Positions 43,587 through 52,289 of a stretch of 64,000 nucleotides of DNA are shown one piece after another. A program made the translations under genes and the position numbers. Source of the stretch: Pseudomonas alcaligenes. Lineage in GTDB: Bacteria; Pseudomonadota; Gammaproteobacteria; Pseudomonadales; Pseudomonadaceae. The stretch covers positions 496,001 through 560,000 of the forward strand of contig NZ_LZEU01000001.1 in assembly GCF_014490745.1 (NCBI RefSeq). Reading direction: 5' to 3'. The notes beneath the pieces were generated by a model, which made no database searches, had not been told where the DNA came from, and saw only the letters and a list, made by a program, of their open reading frames with translations. Each line of letters begins with the position of its first letter. Within the stretch, counting starts at the first letter, position 1.

Positions 43587-44430
43587 GGCCACCTCCCTTG
43601 CTCTCCGGCAGCGCCAAGGCGTCCTTCAGCAAGCGCGACAGCTCCGCTGCTGGGTCATCCACCGACGAAGCAAAGCCGTTGCCGTCCAAGCCGAGAGGAA
43701 ACAAAACCACGCGCACCTCGATACTGTTCTCAGCAAGCAGATGGGCGATCCGGCGAGCCTCATCCAGCTCGGGGCGAGAAGTGCCAAAGGCGATGTAGAT
43801 CAGCTTGATCAAACTGTTCTGCAGGAGGTGCAGGTGCTCATCGTCAAAGCCGGCGAACCCCTGGATGGCCGCCACGTTTCTATGGCCGTGGTACCACCAG
43901 GTCAATGCCTCGATTGGGCTTTTGCAGAGAATCAACTCGGGAAACTCGAACAGCGCCGCCTGGTTGAAGAAGCCGCGATGCTCCAAATGCCAGTGCACGT
44001 GATAGGCCGAGTGTGCCGTCAGCTTGGGCGTGATCCGCCGCCCATAGCCACCGAGGATCTGCCCTTGCTGATCGAGCATTGGAAACAGCACTGCTCCACG
44101 AAACAGCTCGTGTCCCGACGTCCTTAGCAGCCCGACACGCTGCAAGGCACCTCTGATCATCTCCTCCTGCAGGCGGCTCATCTTGCGCAAATGATGACCC
44201 AGGGACCGGTCTGCAAAGCCCAGACGAAAGTGAGCCAAGAGATCGAGCCGATAGATACCTCGGCGTTGTAAAAAGGCTAGAGCCTTCGAGTGATTGCGCA
44301 GGGTTTCCGAGTAGTAGTCGAGCACCTGGTTGACCACCAGTCTGTCGGCCATGCCGTCGTTATAGGCGCAGCGAAGGATGGGGTAATGGATCAGCACATC
44401 CTGGTGCTGAATCTGATGGGGTTCGTACAT
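43576..44430 (-). CDS. DnaG-primase-like protein with degenerate TOPRIM domain
   Basis: A 284-residue protein resembling the catalytic core of DnaG. Residues 35 to about 85 match the primase lead-in (YYSETLRNHSKALAFLQRRG, FRLGFAD), and about 165-235 match a TOPRIM domain. In place of the usual Glu-Gly of the first TOPRIM motif it reads LCKSPIEALT, and in place of Asp-x-Asp it reads IAFGTSRPELDEA, so the metal-binding acids look lost. No CHC2 zinc finger is visible. It lies 2 bases from istB and overlaps the recombinase. The role is unknown; not a working primase by these residues. Confidence 0.72.
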   Translation of the reverse strand: MYEPHQIQHQDVLIHYPILRCAYNDGMADRLVVNQVLDYYSETLRNHSKALAFLQRRGIYRLDLLAHFRLGFADRSLGHHLRKMSRLQEEMIRGALQRVGLLRTSGHELFRGAVLFPMLDQQGQILGGYGRRITPKLTAHSAYHVHWHLEHRGFFNQAALFEFPELILCKSPIEALTWWYHGHRNVAAIQGFAGFDDEHLHLLQNSLIKLIYIAFGTSRPELDEARRIAHLLAENSIEVRVVLFPLGLDGNGFASSVDDPAAELSRLLKDALALPESKGGGHEH

Positions 44431-44432
44431 AG

Positions 44433-45182
44433 CTAGTCCTCCCCATCTTCGAGGCCATGTTTTTTACGCATGGAGTCGCCGCGCATCTCGATCTTGTGTG
44501 CCCGGTGCACGATGCGATCCAAGATGGCATCTGCCAGCGTCGGCTCGTTGATGTACTCGTACCACTTGGTTGCTGGCAGCTGGGAGGCAATCAGGATCGC
44601 CCCGGCCCCAGTTCGGTCATCGACGAACTCCAACAGATCCTGCCGGCCGATATCAGAGAGCGGCGACATGCCCCAATCGTCGAGGATAAGTAGATGGCAT
44701 TTCGCGAGCCTATTGCGAAAGCTGACAAGAGAACCGTCAGCCCTGGCAATTTCGGTTTCTTCCAGCAGGCGGCTGACCCGGTGATAGGCGACGGACCAGC
44801 CGCGTCGGATGGCCTGCATGCCGAAGGCGCAAGCCAACCAGGTTTTACCGACGCCGGTAGGCCCGGTAATGAGCAAATGCTGATGGCGCTCGATCCATTG
44901 GCACTGCCCGAGCGACAGCAGCTGTGCCTTATCCAGACCGCGCCGTGGCCTGTAGTCGATATCCTCCAGGCAGGCGTTGCGCATCTTTAACTTCGCCTGC
45001 GCCATAAGGCGTCGCTGCCGACGATTGTCACGATCATGGAACTCCGCCTCGACCAGCAGAGCAACGCGATCACTGAATGGCAGGCTCTGTGTGCTGGGAC
45101 TTTCCAGCTGTGCAGTTAGGGCGCTGGCCATACCAAATAACTTCAGCGCTTGAAGCTGCTCGATTGTCTGCTGCTCATTCAT
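44433..45182 (-). CDS. istB: IS21-family helper ATPase IstB
   Basis: A 249-residue AAA+ DnaC-like ATPase that regulates the IstA transposase. Walker A GPTGVGKT is at 107-114 and Walker B LLILDDWG near 170. The ATG at 45182 overlaps the istA stop by 8 bases. The gene is intact and is followed after 2 bases by the TOPRIM-like gene. Confidence 0.95.
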   Translation of the reverse strand: MNEQQTIEQLQALKLFGMASALTAQLESPSTQSLPFSDRVALLVEAEFHDRDNRRQRRLMAQAKLKMRNACLEDIDYRPRRGLDKAQLLSLGQCQWIERHQHLLITGPTGVGKTWLACAFGMQAIRRGWSVAYHRVSRLLEETEIARADGSLVSFRNRLAKCHLLILDDWGMSPLSDIGRQDLLEFVDDRTGAGAILIASQLPATKWYEYINEPTLADAILDRIVHRAHKIEMRGDSMRKKHGLEDGED

Positions 45183-46719
45183 GGCGGTTCTCCTCGGCGT
45201 AGTAGTCGGAGCCGCGTACATTGGCGTGGGGCGGGATCAGGACGGCAGCGGGATGCACGGGCCGGTGCAACTCATCCAGCCGGTGCTGCAGGATGGATCG
45301 CAGGCTCTTGATCGTTGGCGATTGGATGGCCAAGGCCCTCGCGCAAGCCGCCTCGACCCTGGCATTGCCGTAGTTCTTGGCCAGGTGCTGTAACTGCTGG
45401 CAGGCCTTGCTGCCGGCGACGGAAAAGTCAGCCTTACCCTGAAACTGCGCCTGCACGACCTCCGCGGTAGCCGTACCAAGACCACAAGCCCATTCGAGGT
45501 AGTGGTGCGCGGTCCGTGAGGCATAGGCTTGGTGAGCTTCTGGGCGGTGATTGGGGTTAGTTGACGCTTCCCCCGGTGTGTCGTCGCGAGGGTGAATAGC
45601 TACTCGCTTATTCAGGTGGAACAGGGCAATAGTCGAAGAGCTAATGCGGGCCTCTACCCGTTCTCCTACCAAGCGCCAGGGGACCGAGTAGGCGTGGTTC
45701 AGCACATAGACGTGGTAGTCCGGGCCAACCTTCTGAGCGGCCATCCACTCGCCGTACTCATAGGGGGTTGGTGGCAGTGTTTTCAGAGCAGGCTTATCCA
45801 GCTCCTGGAATCGCTCGAAGCGATTGCCGGGCAGGCGTTTGAAGGAACGCCGATTCAATTTCTCCAGCAGCTCAGCCAAAGCAGCGTTGATCTCTTCCAG
45901 GCTGAAAAACTGCCGTCGACGAAGAGGCATGGTCACCCACAGCGTGGCTAGCTTCACGCCGAGCTCTGCTTTGGATTTGTCCTGAGGTCTTCGTACCCGA
46001 GCTGGTACCACCACGAAACCGTAGTGCTCTGACAATTCCTGGTAGGTCTTGTTGATTACGGGCTCGCTGCCTGGAGTGATCACCGCGGACTTGAGATTGT
46101 CCGGGATCACCGTCATCGGTACACCACCGAAGAACTGGAACATCCGGTTGTGCGCCTCAATCCAGTCCGGTGACTTTTGGCTGGCACAGGCCCAGGCAAA
46201 AAGGTAGTTGGAACAGCCCAGTACGGCGACGAAGAGCTGGGCCTCGCGTTGCTTGCCGCGCACGGCGTCAAACCACGGAATAGTCTGGCCAGCGAAATCC
46301 ACAAAGATGCAGTCGCCTGCGTAATGGATCTGCCGCATGGTGATGTCGATCTTGCTCAGGAACTCGCGGTAGTAGCAGGTGAACTGTGAGTAGGAGTAGG
46401 CCGCTGACTTGAGTTGATCGCGGTATTCCTCCCAGAGCTGGATCAAGGTCTGGTGTTTGGCCTGCATCAGTTTATGGATGGCCACCCAGTCCGGCATGAC
46501 CTTGCCATTTTCCTGCTGCCGAACTCCGCGAAGGCAGGTTTTCAGTTGGCGATCGTCCATGTCCTGGACGGCTGCCCAGTCCCATTCGTTGGCTTGCGCG
46601 ACAGACACGATCCTTTTGACGGTATTGATGGAAATGCTCGCCAGCCTGGCAATTTGTCGCTGACTCATGGTCGAGCAGCAGTGGAGATGCAACGCCTTAC
46701 GGTAGGTTTGAACTTGCAT
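45175..46719 (-). CDS. istA: IS21-family transposase IstA
   Basis: A 514-residue DDE transposase with an N-terminal HTH (SQRQIARLASISINTVKRIV), the catalytic acids Asp141 (VDFAGQT), Asp207 (IPDNLK) and Glu252 (DKSKAELG), and the C-terminal Mu-like region. It appears intact. A GGAGGG ribosome site precedes the ATG. A structured leader (46720-46986) lies upstream. Confidence 0.95.
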   Translation of the reverse strand: MQVQTYRKALHLHCCSTMSQRQIARLASISINTVKRIVSVAQANEWDWAAVQDMDDRQLKTCLRGVRQQENGKVMPDWVAIHKLMQAKHQTLIQLWEEYRDQLKSAAYSYSQFTCYYREFLSKIDITMRQIHYAGDCIFVDFAGQTIPWFDAVRGKQREAQLFVAVLGCSNYLFAWACASQKSPDWIEAHNRMFQFFGGVPMTVIPDNLKSAVITPGSEPVINKTYQELSEHYGFVVVPARVRRPQDKSKAELGVKLATLWVTMPLRRRQFFSLEEINAALAELLEKLNRRSFKRLPGNRFERFQELDKPALKTLPPTPYEYGEWMAAQKVGPDYHVYVLNHAYSVPWRLVGERVEARISSSTIALFHLNKRVAIHPRDDTPGEASTNPNHRPEAHQAYASRTAHHYLEWACGLGTATAEVVQAQFQGKADFSVAGSKACQQLQHLAKNYGNARVEAACARALAIQSPTIKSLRSILQHRLDELHRPVHPAAVLIPPHANVRGSDYYAEENRHE

Positions 46720-46986
46720 GGCTGTACCCTCCGCGAGCCGGCTCCAGCCATCTGTAGGGCGCGCTGGGTCGGCATCGTTAGACGCAATCGAAAAAGGGAT
46801 ACAGCGAGGCCCCGAAGCCAGCGCCTGCGCACTGGCTCTCGTCTTGACAGGTTGGGCTTCGGGGATAAGACTGAAGACAGTCGGGCTTCATATCGACTGC
46901 CACAAAAGGCCTCTGGGATAGCCGTCCCGGGGGCTTTTTCTTATCCGCGCCTCACTGCGTTGGTTACGCGCACGGTAGTTAGCTCA
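46720..46986. promoter_or_regulatory. Hairpin-rich leader upstream of istA
   Basis: No gene is visible. CCCCGAAGCC (46811-46820) pairs with GGCTTCGGGG (46853-46862), and an outer GGATAAGA (46863-46870) pairs with TCTTATCC (46939-46946). Within the latter AAAAGGCCTCTGGGA (46904-46918) faces TCCCGGGGGCTTTTT (46925-46939), a terminator-like hairpin with T on both strands. It would end transcripts from the 46987-47289 gene, and may be an end or attenuator of the element. Confidence 0.55.
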
Positions 46987-47289
46987 TCAGGGATCACCTC
47001 CTTGCTCACGATTGGGTGAAACGCCCAGCGCGGCACTGAAGCGCTGCTCGGCCAGATAGCGCGCAACGTCCTTCACCAACGCGTGCTTTCCACGCCGGTG
47101 CTCCAGGTTAAACAGAGGTACTGCGACGGTGTTTCGCATCCGCGACTGCCGGAAAGCCTCTTTCGACGTGTAGCCCAAAGCACGCAGCAGCTCATCCCCG
47201 CTCATTACAGGGCCGTAGCGGCCCAGCAAATCGCTCTCAAGGCTTTTGGCAAGCTCATCAACCAGCAGGGCTTTTTCTGCTTCGTCCAT
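46987..47289 (-). CDS. Small winged-helix-like protein of mobile elements
   Basis: A 100-residue protein with the segment GRYGPVMSGDELLRALGYTSKEAFRQS followed by VPLFNLEHRRGKHALVKDVARYLAEQR. This pattern resembles small DNA-binding or excisionase-like proteins of integrative elements: a helix-turn-helix core, then a basic beta wing and an AEQR helix. It lies upstream of istA but with a terminator between them. The start is the first ATG; the ribosome site is weak. Function unknown. Confidence 0.6.
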   Translation of the reverse strand: MDEAEKALLVDELAKSLESDLLGRYGPVMSGDELLRALGYTSKEAFRQSRMRNTVAVPLFNLEHRRGKHALVKDVARYLAEQRFSAALGVSPNREQGGDP

Positions 47290-47493
47290 CGTGGCGGTTC
47301 CAAGTCGTGCGTATTAAAGCGTGACCTCGTGAAGTCTATTCCACGCCCTAGATAGCTGCATTTCGTCGCCTTATCGGAGAAAGTCTCAGAATTCGAAAAT
47401 ACTGGGACTACCTTTCTGCATGGATAGAGGGCTTTGCCAGTTATAACCCTGGTTCACTCCACGCAGTGTTAAATTCCTATCGCGTCGCTCTCT

Positions 47494-48336
47494 ATGGAAT
47501 ATTTTCCGATATTGCCAGAGGCTGTGAGATCAATACGTAGCAAATACTATGTTGGCGTACTTCTTTGGCGCCTCGAAGCAAAACGAGTAGCTCAAATTCC
47601 TGCGGCTCTTGATGGGTTAATGCAACTCCCGGAGGTGGGGTGTTTCTCAAAATATCGCAGCGATCTGTTTAGATACTGGAGTGGTTCCCACATAAAAAAT
47701 CCAGACTTTGTCGCCGATGTAAATCGTGCATTGCCGGGGACTGCCAGAATTTTAACTCACCCTGTATGGGAGTTAATTTCAGGGCCGATCGCAACAGGGA
47801 GTGTTTTGGTTACGCTTGCTCAAATGCTGAGCCCTGACCTTAATAAGTACATTATTAAGTACGATGAAACGATTCAGGAAGTCATATTCAAGAGGTTCTC
47901 AATAAGAAATCTTCGGGTAAGCGATGGCTCCAACTTTCTGCGTGCGATAGATAGGCGAGGGCTCGACGAGTTGGCCGCGCTGCTGGTGTTAATTAGGGCG
48001 CAGGAAATGCAAGGAAACTACGCCATATCTCAGCGCCTGAGGAAATTGCTCCTCAATTTCTTTATAGAAATAAGTCATCTGGATGAATTTCAAGCAGTTG
48101 TTGTGCGGATATTTCAACAGACTTGCCAGGTATTTTTTGATGATTTTCACAAGGATGCTAATGGTTTGGGATTCGAGTTTATGCTCGAAAATGGCCTGGA
48201 AAATCTTGACTATACACTCGGTGTTATTGAGCAGATCTCATCAATGGAGCCTCGCCGAGATGATCCATATAGCAGCATTCTCGGCGGCGCCAGAAACTTG
48301 GAGATAGGTGGCAACTCTAGAGCTAAGTCACATTAA
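47494..48336 (+). CDS. Protein of unknown function in the AT-rich island
   Basis: I do not recognise this 280-residue protein. It is mostly helical and has no clear signal peptide; a hydrophobic patch occurs at about 93-115 (PVWELISGPIATGSVLVTLAQML), perhaps a buried helix. The codons are AT-rich against the GC-rich backbone, and stop codons are sparse in this frame, so it is likely to be real. It lies near the KAP/HEPN pair on the plus strand and may belong to the same imported region. Confidence 0.6.
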   Translation: MEYFPILPEAVRSIRSKYYVGVLLWRLEAKRVAQIPAALDGLMQLPEVGCFSKYRSDLFRYWSGSHIKNPDFVADVNRALPGTARILTHPVWELISGPIATGSVLVTLAQMLSPDLNKYIIKYDETIQEVIFKRFSIRNLRVSDGSNFLRAIDRRGLDELAALLVLIRAQEMQGNYAISQRLRKLLLNFFIEISHLDEFQAVVVRIFQQTCQVFFDDFHKDANGLGFEFMLENGLENLDYTLGVIEQISSMEPRRDDPYSSILGGARNLEIGGNSRAKSH

Positions 48337-48429
48337 ATGTAGTGGGCCTTGCTATCCAAGGCTAGGTGCTAACTGCAGCTCCAAAAGAAACCCGCTGCGA
48401 GCTGGACAGAGTCCCTGCCCGGCCGCTGC

Positions 48430-48690
48430 GTGATACTCTCTAGCTACGACATAGCCCACGACGCAGCCCAAATGAGCAGATATCGCCAGTCAGATAGCAG
48501 TTTTGAAGAGATCGTTGAGGGCAAGGCTCGCCGGCGCGAGGAGCTGATGAATGCTATCCGATCGGCAGACCCCGCAGTCTTGGAGGAAGCCGCTGAGCGC
48601 CTCAGAGAGGCGATGCGTAAAAGGGGCCCTAGCCAGGGGCGCCGTAGGCTTGGCCCCCTCCGCTTTCTGCCAAATAGCCCAGAGTCATAA
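48430..48690 (+). CDS. Short charged hypothetical protein
   Basis: A weak candidate of up to 86 residues starting GTG at 48430 or ATG at 48472 (SRYRQSDSSFEEIV). The middle is an Arg/Glu-rich amphipathic helix (ARRREELMNAIRSADPAVLEEAAERLREAMRKRG). There is no clear ribosome site. It lies between the unknown gene and the KAP gene, which it faces. It may not be a gene. Confidence 0.3.
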   Translation: MILSSYDIAHDAAQMSRYRQSDSSFEEIVEGKARRREELMNAIRSADPAVLEEAAERLREAMRKRGPSQGRRRLGPLRFLPNSPES

Positions 48691-48783
48691 CCAACTCTGA
48701 ATAGACAGTGACGCACTAAAGGAGCAGAGATGCCCCTTGGACACTCACTGCCGAGAGGCTATCAAGTAGCCAGAGTAGTGGTT

Positions 48784-51700
48784 TCAGCCCTTTAGAAGCT
48801 TTCTAATCAATCCTTTGAATCCTCGCTTTTCAGAAAGAATTCCATATAAATTGGGAAGCCGATCTTTCATTTTTGCGGTAATTGACCCTAGAACCTCTTT
48901 CATTCCTTTGCTGTAATTAAAGCGGGTCAATTCTTCCGCCCGAGCGTCGAAGAATGTAGCCGCAGCAATGGAGCTATCTGGGTGGTCATTAATAAATTCA
49001 AGTATTTGCAGCAAGCGACCAGCCTCCGCAACATCTGCGGGTTGCGCATCTGGAATTAGATGCCCCACAACCTCTATTGCATAGGTAGCTGCCGCTAGGC
49101 TTGTTCCGCTGTCTAAGACAAGAGTGCGAATGTTCGTTCCCATGACTAGCTGTGCATCACGATCCAGGCAGTTGAGAACTGCTGTGATTTTTCCACTAAG
49201 CTCTTCATCGGGTCGCACATATGGTTCAAGCCCAGCTATAGATTGCAGTTTATCGAGTATCGCACCTCTAGCTTCGCTTTTGCTTTTGATTAGCATGTTC
49301 TTCTCAGCCATATACCGTAGCACCTGCAAGGCATTGACTGATTTTTGGTCAAAAAACTTAACCCAGTACTCCTTGGCTGTATCAGCTGAAAAATAACTTA
49401 GGAAAGTTTGCTTGAGCTTGGACACTGTTCCAGACTGCCTCGATAGCATATGCGCCACAAGATTGCTATCTGTGGACTCAAGCTCAGGTGCCAATTTAAA
49501 TTCAGACCATCGCTTATCTATCCAATCGCAAACGTCACTCTCTGTTAAATCGTATGCCTCGACTTTGCGACAGATACGTGAAAAATCACTATATAGATAA
49601 GTGGTAGGCATGAAGTAGACGGAGTCTTCTGCAATGATTTTTGCAAGAAGTGGTGCAATGATGTGGGCACAGTCTTCGTTCCTGAGAGCCAAACATAGCT
49701 GCTCAAAACTGATAGCAGCCTTGACGAGAGCAACGAAGAAATCGGACATATGGAAGTCTTCAACACCTTGAATTGACCCTAAGGTGCTGTAGTCCTTTAG
49801 ACGCAAGCATACGATAGCCATTGCCATTCTAATATGGCTATCCTTCGCTTGGGTATATGAGGAGAAGAAGGATTTATAGTCGCCGCTCAGGTTTTGAGTA
49901 AGTGCCAGCGCTACCCATAACCGGGGTTCAGCAGGAGTGCTTGAGATGATGTTGTTCACGGAGCTGAACTCTTCGTCGTTCAGTCCATAAGTTCTTTTTG
50001 TTGCAGTCAGCAGACTGCTTTTAAACGCATGGTTTAATGCCGGCTCCCATTCATCCTCATTAAGAGGAGTTAAACCGAAGTCCACATGATCATTGGCGCA
50101 GATTTGTCGAATGGCAGATTCAATACCGGTCGAGGTTAATTTAAGCTTATCCGGCTCAATTTTCTGCAGCCAATTGGCCGGCAGAACCAGGTGGTAAAGA
50201 ACTTCCGCACTATCTAGGGATGCACTTGGTGGCTCCTCATCAAGGACGTGAAGGTAAGCGTCATACTCCTCTAGAACTAACTCCTCATCGTTCAGCTTTA
50301 CATATGGCACTCCAAGGGACTTAGTGAACGAGCTGCGTAGAGACGTAATATTTGGAGCAAATAGTGATTTGTCTAGGCCCACACTAGTAAGAGTCTTGAT
50401 GGCTTCTATATATTCACTGCTGAAGGGCACGCCAAGCAGTTCTGAGTCATTTATTAGCTTAGAGTTTAGCTCTGAAATAATTTGAGAAAAAAGAGGGGGT
50501 TGGAGCTTTTGGCGCGACTCACTGATTGCTCTCATCAGTAGAGTCCTAGATATGCCTTTCTCGATCACCCTCCTGAACCCATCGAGAAACCCAAACATTG
50601 TGCTTATACGACCGAGTTTCTCAGTATCTATATTCTCTATCGCTGTTGTGAGAGGAGCATCCAGCAACTCAGCTACAGCAATATCTGATGATGTTTGGAA
50701 GTGGATTTGAAGGAACTGTATCGGCCAGCCGGACTCCATCTCGCTACCAAATTTACTAGTCAGGAAGCTCCTGGTTTTGTCTAGATGAAGTTGATCTTGA
50801 GTGCTGTCTTTATCGTCAGAAAGTGACTGGTTAAGCACCGCCTCAATTGGTATCGAGTTATATTTGCACAATAGAATATAGGCTGCGATACAAAGAGGAT
50901 TGGGGCTGCCTTCTGTAACAAGTGCCGTGGTTGCAATATCATTTAAGAACCGCTTCTGAAGCCTGGGAGTTACTAGCCTATTTTCCATAGGGCTATGCCG
51001 CTGCAATAGCGTACCGCAGTGGTCGGCTTCACTTGAAAAGTCATCACCGAAACTTTCCTTCCAGAGGCTCTTAAATGCATCCCTCCATCCGGAGGTAATT
51101 ATAGGTGGCGCCCGGAAGACAACAGGAAACTTCTTGGCTATGAAGTCTTTTGAGTCGTAGCTTGCACTATCGCTAGCATCAAGGTATTTGGCGACCTTGG
51201 AGGAACAGAAAGGAACAATGACATGAAAGTTTTTATTGGCCGGCGGGGATGTAAATATCTCTAGATCGCTCCAAACTGTTCGCAACGAGTCCTTTGGCAA
51301 TCTATCTAGGTTATCCAAAACAACCACATAAGCTGTGTCGGAAACAGTATCTAGGTGAGCAAGAAGCGCCTTCTTCAAATCCAAGGGGCTGACGTCTTTG
51401 CTAACCTCAACTGTTTCGCTAATATAATCGTCCGATGTTCCTTTGAAGAGGCTTAGCAAGCTCCACTTCTTTCGGCCCAATTTCTTTTTTCTATTAAAAA
51501 TCCAAGCGAGAAAGAAAATTATTGCTGGAGAGGCGACGCCCAAGCCGAAACCCAAGTACCACCACCATTCAGTGGTGGTTGCTTGGCGTGCAATGGAAAG
51601 AAGTTCCTTTAGGAATGTAGAAGCAACAAAAAGTGAAGTTAGAAGCGCAATAGCCCAAGGGCTTACTTTGCTACTAGTCTCCTTTGAGTAGGTGAGGTGG

Positions 51701-52068
51701 CGACCAAGTGCAATATCGCGCGTTTTCTCTACGCCCGAGATTTTTACATCTTGCTTTTTCTCGCGCAAATTTGAGATTACTTCGTCTGTAAACAGTTCGA
51801 TGAAGTTACTTTTTATAGATCCTTGATAGTTCTGCTCGCAGTCGAACGTCCATAACTTGTAGTGATTATTCAGGTTACTGATTCGAGTCTCGAGCATTTT
51901 GAGAATAGAGCTCTTGCCCGAGCCGAATTCACCGTCCAGACCAATGATCCGGGTTTGAGTGTCGCGGAGAATATGTCTGAAAATGGCTTCAGCAACGCGT
52001 TCATGGCTAGAACCGGGGAACAAGTCTCTAGATGAGGGCTGCTCGCTGTGAAAGCTCAAGGGCTTCAT
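48784..52068 (-). CDS. KAP-type P-loop NTPase with inserted membrane helices
   Basis: A 1094-residue protein. Walker A GEFGSGKS is at 46-53 and Walker B VVVLDNLDR at 248-256; between them two membrane helices (about 135-153 and 169-191) interrupt the NTPase domain, the hallmark of KAP NTPases. The remaining 700 residues are helical and unrecognised. Some KAP proteins act in phage defence. The ATG at 52068 follows AAGGA. Codon use is AT-rich. It is divergent from the HEPN gene. Confidence 0.75.
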   Translation of the reverse strand: MKPLSFHSEQPSSRDLFPGSSHERVAEAIFRHILRDTQTRIIGLDGEFGSGKSSILKMLETRISNLNNHYKLWTFDCEQNYQGSIKSNFIELFTDEVISNLREKKQDVKISGVEKTRDIALGRHLTYSKETSSKVSPWAIALLTSLFVASTFLKELLSIARQATTTEWWWYLGFGLGVASPAIIFFLAWIFNRKKKLGRKKWSLLSLFKGTSDDYISETVEVSKDVSPLDLKKALLAHLDTVSDTAYVVVLDNLDRLPKDSLRTVWSDLEIFTSPPANKNFHVIVPFCSSKVAKYLDASDSASYDSKDFIAKKFPVVFRAPPIITSGWRDAFKSLWKESFGDDFSSEADHCGTLLQRHSPMENRLVTPRLQKRFLNDIATTALVTEGSPNPLCIAAYILLCKYNSIPIEAVLNQSLSDDKDSTQDQLHLDKTRSFLTSKFGSEMESGWPIQFLQIHFQTSSDIAVAELLDAPLTTAIENIDTEKLGRISTMFGFLDGFRRVIEKGISRTLLMRAISESRQKLQPPLFSQIISELNSKLINDSELLGVPFSSEYIEAIKTLTSVGLDKSLFAPNITSLRSSFTKSLGVPYVKLNDEELVLEEYDAYLHVLDEEPPSASLDSAEVLYHLVLPANWLQKIEPDKLKLTSTGIESAIRQICANDHVDFGLTPLNEDEWEPALNHAFKSSLLTATKRTYGLNDEEFSSVNNIISSTPAEPRLWVALALTQNLSGDYKSFFSSYTQAKDSHIRMAMAIVCLRLKDYSTLGSIQGVEDFHMSDFFVALVKAAISFEQLCLALRNEDCAHIIAPLLAKIIAEDSVYFMPTTYLYSDFSRICRKVEAYDLTESDVCDWIDKRWSEFKLAPELESTDSNLVAHMLSRQSGTVSKLKQTFLSYFSADTAKEYWVKFFDQKSVNALQVLRYMAEKNMLIKSKSEARGAILDKLQSIAGLEPYVRPDEELSGKITAVLNCLDRDAQLVMGTNIRTLVLDSGTSLAAATYAIEVVGHLIPDAQPADVAEAGRLLQILEFINDHPDSSIAAATFFDARAEELTRFNYSKGMKEVLGSITAKMKDRLPNLYGILSEKRGFKGLIRKLLKG

Positions 52069-52289
52069 CAGAATTCCTTTTCGAGGTGATGATGGCTATA
52101 TGGTAGCACCATTAATGGCAAGGGAGCAGACTGGAAAAATCCTTGTTTCTTAAGGTTTAAAGCTTCGTGATGCGGCTGTCCTAAGCGCTTGCTAGGGAGC
52201 CATTCCGGCGACTAGACACCATAAAACAATCAACCTAGTGCTAAGGGATTAAATTCGGGTGCAAATATTGAAACTCATATAACCCGTGC
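52069..52289. promoter_or_regulatory. Divergent AT-rich promoter region of the KAP and HEPN genes
   Basis: This 221-base region holds no gene. It should carry promoters for both genes; AT-rich patches such as TTAAGGTTTAAAGC (52150-52165) and TGCAAATATTGAAAC (52260-52275) are visible, but I cannot place -35/-10 boxes with confidence. No clear palindromic operator is seen. Confidence 0.4.

Larger units (their letters stand above)
42600..46986 (-). mobile_element. IS21-like element with TOPRIM and tyrosine-recombinase passengers
   Basis: The four genes istA, istB, TOPRIM-like and recombinase run as one overlapping operon with gaps of 2 bases or less, so they are probably one unit. I could not find convincing TG/CA terminal inverted repeats; the left end should lie between the mqsRA operator (42589) and the recombinase stop (42636), the right end in the hairpin-rich leader. 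The extents given are therefore approximate. Confidence 0.65.
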
